Assembly (NCBI GenBank): GCA_946894095.1 | Contig: OX335660.1 | Span: forward strand, 8,313,001-8,377,000 | Origin: Incurvaria masculella | Lineage: Eukaryota; Arthropoda; Insecta; Lepidoptera; Incurvariidae | Reading direction: 5' to 3' | DNA length: 64,000 bases | Part shown: one piece after another, positions 55,876-64,000 of the stretch | Numbering within the stretch: the first letter of the stretch is position 1 | Layout: every line of letters begins with the position of its first letter | The notes under the pieces: generated by a model | Told to the model about the DNA's origin: nothing | What the model saw: only the letters and a program-made list of their open reading frames with translations | Database searches by the model: none | Program-made: the position numbers and the translations under genes

Positions 55876-56839
55876 AAAAGGATAGCGGAATGTTGGCATT
55901 AAAAACATAAAATAGACGAGATGTGATTGAATCTGTCAGCTGCCTAGTACCGCCCCCGGTCCGTGGCGGCGGCGTACGCGGCGCGGGCCCAAGGAAGCCA
56001 TGTTATTACATCTTTCCTTCCCATTTCTTGATAAATTGTCCGCGGCCCTTTATTCGACAGGCCTGGACACGGTCTTTCACAATTTTTCATTGGCCTGCCT
56101 CAATTCATCCTGCGGCCGCTTGCCATGAATTGTGACGTCAACTTTGATGGCTTTTCAGTAAGATGAAGGCACTTTAGGGCTTTGTTGAAGGAGTTAAATC
56201 TTTTGGCGTGTCTGAAGAACTTAATTTGGAATACAATCTGCTTGCATGATTCATTGATCTTTTTTAATGCACGAAATTTGTCAGCATAACTAACATTTTT
56301 TTTAAATATTTCTTGGTTTCAACCTATCACGAATTATGTGGCTCAAATCTATTATTGGTTGAGTAAAATATACAGGGTGTTTGGTAATTCGATACATTCC
56401 TTCTAAGGGGTAATTTTAGAGCTGATTTGCAACAAATTTGGCCCGTGAATTGGTGGTCTAAAATGAATAGTTTTTGATTCATTTAAGTTTATTTTTTTTA
56501 TGCTTTCTGTTATTATAAAAAAGTGATGATTGTAAAATAACAACTACATTCTGGGCATTTTATCAGCGATTTTCTAATAACAATAAAACAACAATAATAA
56601 TGAGAGACTACTTCAAAGAAATAAATGCATTCAAAATATCTATAATGTCAGAAATAAAGGGTCATAAATGACAGTTTGTGAAAAAAAAATTACAACATTT
56701 ATTTAAATAAAAGAAGATACTAAAAAATCGTATGACAAGTGGCATACAAAATATGAAAATAACTTCATGATTCCATAGGTTTCCCGAAAAGGTATAAATG
56801 TTGTCCACTTTCAGGGGGAACGGCAGAACGTCTAATATG
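55876..56839. other. Unannotated; possible MITE end near 56380
   Basis: 55945-56000 is CpG-rich. ATACAGGGTGTTTGGTAATT at 56380-56399 resembles a start motif seen on many insect repeats, but no matching other end was found. The remainder is AT-rich with no coding region. Confidence 0.35.
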
Positions 56840-57445
56840 CAGATCGTATAATGTCATATTTTAACAAAATTTTAAAACCATGCACAACGTATAATCGGCA
56901 GATCGTATAATTTTATACGTAGTGCATGAAGAAGTTTAAAAAATAAAATTACTTATTTCTCCATGTATAACGTATAATAGTCACAACGTATAATATTATG
57001 ATCTTTATTTAACAAAAAAGAAAACCATGCATATCATATAATCCAAAAACTTTTCATACGATAAGCGCCCTTATGTATATACTTTTAAAACGTATACTCA
57101 CACGTGACATTTCGACCGTCTCAATTAGCGTAAGGTGGCCTTTCGAAATTGTAGCAAATATCGATTCGTAGCAATTTCAGCCTTAAATGTATCGTTATTA
57201 GGGCGCTTTATGTAGTGCTTCTTGGCATATTATACGTTCTGCATGGTTTTCTTTTTTTGTGAATTCATGTTAGAAATATTATACGTTGTGACTATTATAC
57301 GGTCTGCATGATGCAAAGAGTTGATTTTATTTTTAAACTTTATTCATGCACAACGTATAACATTATACGTTGTGAATATTATACGATATGCATGGTTTTT
57401 TATTTTTTGGAAAAAAATACTATTATACGTTGTGAATATTATACG
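56840..57445. repeat. Two-armed cluster of CGTATAAT / ATTATACG motifs
   Basis: At least five CGTATAAT copies lie at 56844-56995, and at least seven of the reverse ATTATACG at 57225-57445. Copies often come in pairs about 12-16 bp apart and are linked to GCATG or GTTGTGA. The orientation switches once, so the two halves form a loose inverted repeat (also sharing AAAACCATGCA/TGCATGGTTTT). The 200-bp centre is CpG-richer. No other copy is in the window. It may be a foldback transposon with internal subrepeats or a binding-site array; I cannot tell which. Confidence 0.75.
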
Positions 57446-58383
57446 TAGTGAATACGACTCCACTTTCACACAAGTTCCATGTTCTTTTTTTTATTTAGTT
57501 GGGTTTGCGCTGTCGATTTCACTCCAGTGTACAATTAAATTCACTGATTCACTCAAAAAAACAATTTTAATATAGATTTCAAATATATATGCAACTTACT
57601 AATCACGATTTCTTTAGCAGAGTCATTATATAATTATAAATGTATTTTTTATATCTATTCAAAATCTTAGAACCCCTAAAAATACTACCGCCAATAAAAA
57701 CAACATGAGTATTAAGATTTGAGAGCAACTCAATAGTCCGAACAATAGCTTTTGAAAAATATTTGCTGCATAAAATACTGACCAGTAAAGTAACTATTAT
57801 TTGTCCATGCAAGCAATACGTAATAGTCAGTCAGAGTGTTTGCGTCCACCGCTGGACATACGCCTCTACAATTCAGTACGTAATTTATACGTAATAGATG
57901 CATCTAAAATTCGGACATACACTACATAAATAACGCCCACGTTAGGACGATAATTCGTGACAATTTGTATGCCCGGTTACACCTTATTTATGTATGCCGA
58001 CATACGACAGTTTCAATTGTTAGCAGTAATTAAATTTTAAAATCCTCTTCCATAATTAATATTTCGTTACAAAATGTGTGCTCTAATATAAATATTAAAT
58101 GGACATTTATGTTGCCTTTTGCTGAAACAAATGTGTCGTTTGCTTTTGTTACGAAAGCATTTTTGATATAATGGGTGGAAAGTTCAGAGGTCACCTGGAG
58201 AGTGCCATAAATATTGAAGACAGGATTTTTTATTCGAAGGAAGGAAACATACCTTTATTATGACAACTTCAACTGCATTCAAGGATCATTTTTAGGGTTT
58301 CGTTTTTATTATATAAAGCGCGGCATATGGCGCACGCCAGGACTATTTAAGGTGCCCGACGACGCCCATGAGCTTTCAAACTT
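57446..58383. other. Unannotated; short repeat relic near 57840
   Basis: GCGTCCACCGCTGGACATAC followed by GCCTC at 57842-57866 resembles a very common insect retroelement segment (GTCCACTGCTGGACATAGGC type). Nothing else recognised. Confidence 0.4.
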
Positions 58384-58862
58384 TTAAGGCGCTAGGACTA
58401 GCCAACTACTCGCGCCATACAAATGCACTTTTTAACAAATGTAATAATACGTAGTGTAACGCTTCAGCAAATCCAAATAGAACTCCAGACTGATAATGGA
58501 TTGTTAATATTTTTTGATTACATCATTTATTTAAATAATAATAAAAATAAAAAAGTTGATTTTTCTTATTAGAAATCTGAAAGTAATTCGATTTCTAGAT
58601 ATAAGCAAAAACAGCATATATGCATAAACAAAAAAATCCATTTGCTTTTAGATTTCTACATTTAGTCAAAAAAGTTCGGAAATGGACACCGTTTCCGCAA
58701 TGTATTTTGTATAGAAAAAGAAAACATACATTAACGAAAATAGGTTGATTCCTAGACAAGGAATCATATATTGTAAGAATGACACTTATAATCGTCAGAC
58801 TTAGTTAGTTAACTTGGGGTGCCTCGTCTAACTTTGCGATTTGGCTAGTACCAGGGCCTTAA
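58384..58862 (-). mobile_element. Family D MITE copy 4 (full length)
   Basis: TTAAGGCGCTAGGACTAGCC to CCAGGGCCTTAA, 479 bp, reverse of copy 3. Confidence 0.9.
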
Positions 58863-58874
58863 GGGGGCTTCGAA

Positions 58875-59120
58875 AACCATCCCGGCCGTACCCAAAGAGT
58901 GCCAACGGAACCCTATTACTAAGCCTCCGCTGTCCGTCCGCCCGTCTGTCACAGGGCTTTGACTGTAATAGGTAGGCAGCTGAAATTTTCACAGAATATG
59001 TATTTATTTTGCCGCTATAACAATAAAGAGGTAACATTAAAAAAATATGAAAATAAAGGGGCCCCCCATACAATAAACGTGATTTTTTGGTGTTAAATCT
59101 TGTAAGACGGTACGGAACCG
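58875..59120 (-). repeat. Family C repeat, copy 7, truncated
   Basis: Reverse copy from CCGTACCCAAAGAGTGCCAA to GACGGTACGGAACCG. The AAAACCGGCC end is missing. It starts about 12 bp after family D copy 4. Confidence 0.82.
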
Positions 59121-59298
59121 TCATGGTAGAACTGTCATGGTACCAGCGAAACGTAATAAAGTGACATTAGCTATTTATACTTTCCTATTTAATCTTTGTC
59201 ATAAAATAAACAGTTTTTTATCAATGAAGTAGATAAATTAACCGGGAATCAGACGTGAATAAGAAGAAAACTATATTATACCATGTAAATCAAATTGT

Positions 59299-59680
59299 CA
59301 GCCTCAGTGGCCCAGTGGCGCGACACTTCGGCGAACGCTCTCCGAAGTTAAGCAACGCTGGGTCCGGTCTGGTCTTGGATGGGTGAACATTAGACCGTTG
59401 AGAGAGGCTGGCCGTGGTTCGGATTCCACGTTAAACTGTAGGTCCCCTTCCTTACTTACTAGGTGGTAGGGAGAATCCCGCCCGGGTTAGTACCATCGCA
59501 TTGAATGAACGATGGTCGAAGCGGCAATGAAAATTGTCCGTGTTTTTCATCCAGTTCAATTTAGCCGAGCAATATAAGGAAGGTCCTGGCATGGCACCTA
59601 GTTCCCATGTGGTGTGTTGGGCTAATACCATGACAGAAGGTGTTGGTATTAGCCATCATGTCCAGTCACATAAAAAAAAA
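59299..59680 (+). mobile_element. SINE copy 19, full-length 5S-rRNA-derived head
   Basis: The head is CAGCCTCAGTGGCCCAGTGG-CGCG, then CTCTCCGAAGTTAAGCAACG and TCTTGGATGGGTGAAC. The body and tail follow to an A9 run at 59671-59680. AAATTG at about 59292 and AAATTG at 59678 may be a short target duplication. With copy 6 this gives the complete 5S-headed form. Confidence 0.9.
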
Positions 59681-60270
59681 TTGGCTTTATTTAACATAAT
59701 GTTATTTCTAAAAAAAATATTCGATGAATTTTATAAAGCTGTTGATATCCCAAATAAAATAAGAATTCAATAAAGTGAAAATTTATTTAAAACAGCATCG
59801 CAAAAGAATTTACCATTTTCTCTTGCTCCGTTTTCGTCACGCGAAACCGCCCGACCCACGCACAGCGATTTAAAGCGTTAAAACTTGACTAAATCCCGAC
59901 TTCCCGACTCACAAATAAATAACAGTCAGCTTCCGAAAACTTTGCTCCATTGTGCGAGCATTTCCCAATGCATTTCATGTCGGCCGCTTTCCGCCTTCCA
60001 CGCATTTTCCGGCGAGTCACAGTTGCGAAATAACCCTTGAGGTACGGTCACCAAGGTCGAAATTGCTCCTCCGCCGGGAGACATTCAGTTAGCAGAGTTT
60101 TTATCGCTTCGAGGAATCACAGTAAATAGCACAGCATAAAGAAAACAGCTTGTTTGTGTTGAATGAGAATGATACAGGTGGCTCCAACGAATGGCTCATT
60201 AGATGAACAATGCTGATTTATAGGAATGAATAATGGACTTTGTCGCTTCATTTGTACATAAAGTTGAAGA
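59681..60270. other. Unannotated, no recognised gene
   Basis: 59825-60080 is less AT-rich with some CpG but shows no recognisable frame. Confidence 0.4.
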
Positions 60271-60344
60271 ATTAGAAGTTTGACGAGGCACTTTAAGTAG
60301 AATAGCTAAGTCTGACGATTATAAATCGGATTATTACATTAATA
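60271..60344 (+). mobile_element. Family D MITE copy 5, left relic
   Basis: GACGAGGCACTTTAAGTAG and GCTAAGTCTGACGATTATAA match family D near its start. The copy is old and split by a LINE; the rest is at 60716-60905. Confidence 0.65.
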
Positions 60345-60670
60345 TTATTTGGTTTATTACACTAGCAGCAATAAGCTGATGCGTGCGTCAGGTTTTAGAA
60401 TTAATGAGTGCAATTGTTTTTGTTTTTTGTTCATTGATTTATGTTTTATTTGTATGTTTATATTTTTCTAGTAGGTACATCTTTGAACCCATTAACTATT
60501 TTGGCACTTATGACTTCCTGTGGTAGTTGATTCCAGGATTGTACAACTCTGTTGCAAAAAAAATGTTTTCTGGGATTTGTCCTTGATGAAGAGTGGTTTA
60601 TCTTTAGGCTATGTCCTCCAAGGTTTCCTCTTTTAGATTCTTCTCTTAAAGATCCATATGTTTTTAAAAA
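60345..60670 (-). pseudogene. LINE 3' fragment with RT C-terminus (family L, copy 2)
   Basis: On the minus strand: K-T-Y-G-S-L-R-E-E-S-K-R-G-N-L-G-G-H-S-L then R-K-H-F-F-C-N-R-V-V-Q-S-W-N, followed by Q-L-P-Q-E-V-I-S-A-K-I-V-N-G-F-K, the last box of CR1/Jockey-type RTs. The 3' UTR shares ACTAGCAGC...AAGCTGATGCGTG with 23905-24700. Inserted in a decayed family D copy. Confidence 0.85.
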
Positions 60671-60715
60671 CTAAATGTTTCTATTTTAATAAAAAAATAA
60701 TATTGATGAAACTGA

Positions 60716-60905
60716 CAATTTCTGAACTTTTTTGACTGAGAGTAGAAATATAGGTGCAAACGGAAATATTTGTTAATTTATCAATTATGTTTTTAATTAA
60801 ATCTAGCGATCAAATAAGTTTTAAATTTCGAATGCGAAAGAGAGTTTTATTTTAAATTCTATTAAAATACCAACGACCCATTATCAAGTTTTAAGTTCTT
60901 CAGGC
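60716..60905 (+). mobile_element. Family D MITE copy 5, right relic
   Basis: TCTGAACTTTTTTGACTGAG, GCAAACGGAAATATTTGTTA and CGACCCATTATCAAG follow family D (CCGAACTTTTTTGACTAAAT, GCAAATGGAATTTTTTGTTT, CAATCCATTATCAG). The closing TTAA end is lost. Confidence 0.65.
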
Positions 60906-61732
60906 TTGATAATAGTAAGTTATTGATTCAAGTATTTAAGGACATATTAACATTTTATTTAAATATACATACATAATATATATATTACATTAATTTAACG
61001 TTAACAGAACAATTGTGTACATGAATACTGAGTACACCTTTAATAATTAGGGGCTCACACGATGTGAGAGCAATACTCAATCCATGGAGTATATTTGATA
61101 AATATAATGCATATTGTAAACTATGTGTGTGTACTGTTGGTGTGCCATAATATAAATACATTAATAAATATTTCACAGACAAGAATGTAAGATTCCTCAG
61201 ATGAATTAGATAGTTATGTTTATAGATAGTTAGAAAATTCTTTATGATTCCTTAAATTACTTACTGAATATTGAATTCAACTATTACTGTCTAATCACAA
61301 CTCTAGTAGTTCGTTATTGGCTTTGATAAAAAATAAGCAAATTGAAGCTTTTAAAGAATTAGCCCTCCTGTAGTTAGTGTGGGCGGCGGACGCGGTAAGT
61401 GGGGTGCGGGTAGAGGGGGGATGCTAGACGCAAATCATCTGACGATTTGTAGTTATTTCTGAAAGATATCTTGCTGATAGCATGTTATAGTTTGCTGTTA
61501 GCGTATCTTATCTACTGTCATGAACTATTTTTGATGTTCAAATTACGGTACGAAGTATTGATATTTGATGGCGGGCACAGTTTTTGAATATGAACTGATA
61601 TTTCTCATGATAATGTTGCATACGGCATGCATTATTGTTGATTTTCGTGAATTCACATTAATTGACCCAGCGAGCGCGGAGCACGAGCGAATTTCTGCTG
61701 CTGCTACATGCTGCGTAAAAGACTAACATCAT

Positions 61733-61799
61733 GATGGTAGAGTGATATAAACCATCTATAACTTCTGTGATATAAACCATCAATAATTTCTCTACCATC
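61733..61799. repeat. Hairpin with internal 25-bp direct repeat
   Basis: GATGGTAGAG (61733-61742) and CTCTACCATC (61790-61799) are exact complements. Between them GTGATATAAACCATCTATAA and GTGATATAAACCATCAATAA repeat every 25 bp. Confidence 0.85.
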
Positions 61800-61954
61800 G
61801 AATCCCACATGCGAAGAGGCGAGTTCGGAATAAAACAAGTTTTTATGATTGATTGAGGGTTGCTGTCTTCATGGACACAACTACTCACTTCTCAAGTTCA
61901 TCTCCATTAGAGGCGAATCAAGCTCCCACTCAGAGGTCAGTCGAGACGTGACGC

Positions 61955-61962
61955 TATAAAAG
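61955..61962 (+). promoter_or_regulatory. TATA box, candidate promoter or LTR promoter
   Basis: TATAAAAG stands in a CpG-richer context (GACGTGACGC upstream), and AATAGAATTAGCGAG begins 17 bp downstream. 61640-62260 is unlike the AT-rich flanks in composition. This could be the promoter of a host gene or of a solo LTR. I could not find matching LTR ends or a coding region after it. Confidence 0.4.
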
Positions 61963-62597
61963 AAGGCAGACGCCGAATAGAATTAGCGAGTTCTCGCGAG
62001 CAACTTCTCCGGCGTTATATTGCGCCGCACGCGCCAGTAACTTGTATAAGATTGTTCTTAGATCTAATTATTTGTTACCCGCGCTCTCGCTTAGTCCATA
62101 GCGGCGAAAGGGTGCGGCGTGGGGAGAGTCCGTTGGGGGAAGCGATAACTTTATCTTATCCTCCGGACGAGCGGTGGGTTTAGAATTGGGTGTCCGACTG
62201 GCGCAAGTTCAGTCCGCACTGGCTCAAACTTGCCCTTGTGTAGCATGTCTATGTTTCTTTTTCTCTACTCGCAACTATTATTTATTATATTTATCAATTA
62301 TATAGAAATCATTAGATATCATTTGCATTTCGGCTAATTTTATATAGCGTTATACCCAGTTACGACATTTAAAGAGAGGAACTAATTATAGGCTAAGGAA
62401 ATTATAAATAGGTTTATATATCTTAAATAAATAAAAAAGATATTTTCAGTGGTACAACGTTTTATCAATGTTGTTTGCACTAAAATTACAAATAGTTTTC
62501 CTCTTTACTTTAAAAATGGAACCGTTTTCATCATTCAAACCAAATAAACCATTTAAAGTTTTCTCATTAGAGTCACTCAGGATAAAATTTGTAAATC

Positions 62598-62857
62598 GTT
62601 TGGAACTGAAGAGTGACGAAAAAATTATGAAACAGATTTACAGCGGGATTGAGTAAATTGTAGTGCCCAGGCGACATAGAAAAAGTACGAGAGCAGATTG
62701 ACGAAGTACCTCGCAAAGGTCGGCAAATGACCCCCTTAATCGTAGAGCATGTATTAAGAGATGTCTACAGAGGAAGCGAAAGAAGTATGGTGTGATCGAA
62801 CCGTATGGCGCTCTATCAGCTCTGCCTACCCCTCCGGAGACACGACGTGATGGTTAA
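62598..62857 (+). pseudogene. LINE 3' fragment (family E, copy 3)
   Basis: GACGAAAAAATTATGAAACA-GATTTACAGC parallels the D-E-N-M-K-K-Q-I-Y box at 43195. The end GTATGGCGCTCTATCAGCTC-TGCCTACCCCTCC matches 22853-22890. Several stops; degenerate. Confidence 0.75.
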
Positions 62858-63529
62858 TATATTTGTGTGATTTATTATTTTAATTCTAGACATTAATAGG
62901 CTCATAGGAAATGAGGGGCCAAAGTAGAATTCTATTTTAACACACCTAAATTGTATTGCATTGACACGATTTTCGAAAAAAATTACATGGGTTCCGAACA
63001 ATTGATGATTTCTTGTTACCAAATATTTTTAAACATCAAAACAATACATTTTAAAAGCGTCGTTACAAGCAAGTTTATAGAATCGCCGACGCGCACCAAC
63101 CATGCACGTGTAAACTCAACCAGCGCAGATATAATAACTTCAGCGGCTTACTTTTTGCATGCGAAAAAGTATCTCAGCAAAGTTTTCAGGATTGCGCTTT
63201 GCGACTCTTTAGAATGCTTACTCTGCAAGATCCACTAACTCTCTCGCCAGCTTTTGGAGACGCTGGTACCTTTCAGCCTTACTGTGATATTTTATCTGTG
63301 AGGTTTTCCATTAAGACTTCAATGAATTTGATAGTTGAAACTTTGAAAGTTCAAAGATGGGACGCCACATGAAGGGGCATTAAATATTGAATACAGGTCA
63401 TTTTACCTGAACAGAACATACATTTAATAAAAAAAGTGTAGCTGCATTTATACGAACTGTTTATTATACACTTTATAATATATTTTAATATTATCTAACA
63501 AATTAATCCTGTGCTACGTTCCAGTATAA
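62858..63529. other. Unannotated, no recognised gene
   Basis: A plus frame at 62951-63238 (95 codons) has no domain I recognise. No repeat edge seen. Confidence 0.4.
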
Positions 63530-63785
63530 CTTATTATATTGCGACGAAAGACCATCTCTCCCATAGCACAGGGAATCCTATTTTGGGAGACAGGGATCCT
63601 ACAAAATTTAACGACTACATATCATAGTATTAAGCAAACATATTCTTGAATGAACACGATACATACATACACACCTAAATACACATACAAACCTACACTG
63701 TCTGAAACCTACTGTTCTGTTTATTATTCCTGTACATGTACTGAACTTGTTTAGTCAGTGAAATAAAGATTATTATTATTATATT
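63530..63785 (+). mobile_element. Probable LINE 3' untranslated tail with (TTA)n end
   Basis: GGGAATCCTATTTTGGGAGA, then an AT-rich stretch ending GTGAAATAAAGATTATTATT-ATTATATTA. The polyadenylation signal followed directly by a trinucleotide tail is the pattern of Jockey/CR1-type LINE 3' ends. No coding part is present in front. Confidence 0.4.
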
Positions 63786-64000
63786 ATTTAAACGTTTATC
63801 GATTTGCTTGAGCAGCCGAAAAACTAACCTTAAAATTTTTTTTAAGAGGATAATGTGCCAATCTAGCTGCATACGAAGACTCGTGCCTATTTCCTTAGTC
63901 AAATTAAGAAATATTTTTCTAAAATTTGCACATTAAATAAATCAACTGAGAACTGCATCTGTATGATTTAGTTTTTTTTTCAATTACATTATAACAGTGA

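Noticed and set aside
59299..59400. A 5S rRNA gene
   Set aside because: Only the internal control region matches; the 5' third and the 3' part of 5S rRNA are missing and a SINE body follows.
1..64000. CRISPR arrays or prokaryotic operons
   Set aside because: No regularly spaced identical repeats with unique spacers, and no compact gene arrangement; the repeats are eukaryotic SINEs, LINEs and MITEs.

Overview
The window reads as a piece of an arthropod nuclear genome, most likely a moth or butterfly. It is AT-rich with short CpG-rich islands, packed with SINEs, LINE fragments and MITEs. It has two short interstitial runs of the insect telomere unit (CCTAA/TTAGG). It also has several copies of a repeat with an AAAACCGGCC start, which I recall as common in Lepidoptera. 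I found no convincing host protein-coding exon. Nearly every long open frame lies inside a repeat. The lepidopteran call is inference from repeat types, not from a gene.

The only substantial protein is on the minus strand at 3190-5982. It is a 5'-truncated retroelement with a complete reverse transcriptase (Y-L-D-D at the active site), a Cys/His knuckle and a restriction-like endonuclease (R-P-D-G ... W-D-A-T-C), broken by one frameshift. It sits inside a TTAA-flanked MITE (family D) with a 7-bp target duplication. A 3' piece of the same family lies at 7432-7814 on the plus strand. Other LINE remnants lie at 22630 (+), 23905-24700 (-), 42945-43470 (-), 44371-44900 (+), 55126-55369 (-, with a CAA-repeat tail and 11-bp duplication), 55788 (+), 60345-60670 (-) and 62598 (+).

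The dominant repeat is a SINE family of about 19 copies that share one body and tail but carry three different 5' heads: tRNA-like (most copies), 5S-rRNA-derived (13369, 23980, 59299), and a third non-tRNA head (21566, 30940, 43568). A second tRNA-like family (four copies: 11080, 18457, 21112, 30556) has a 73-nt cloverleaf whose D-arm looks like a bacterial or plastid tRNA-Leu. A separate 73-nt tRNA-Thr-like cloverleaf (15044-15116) lies between long inverted repeats flanked by TTAA.

DNA-transposon-like families: B (about 520-550 bp, ends TTAAGGTGG/CCACCTTAA; six copies), D (about 479 bp, ends TTAAGGC/GCCTTAA; five copies), C (about 300 bp; seven copies, three of them joined exactly to SINE A-tails), F (about 200-bp foldback), and long inverted repeats at 10276-11075 and 23045-23362. 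Unexplained structure includes a two-armed cluster of ATTATACG motifs (56840-57445), a 27-bp perfect inverted repeat enclosing a hammerhead-like core (54431-54562), and a G-rich 10-bp minisatellite (32870-32949). Insertions are often nested, so relative ages can be read at several places. Coordinates of repeat edges are by eye and may be off by several bases.
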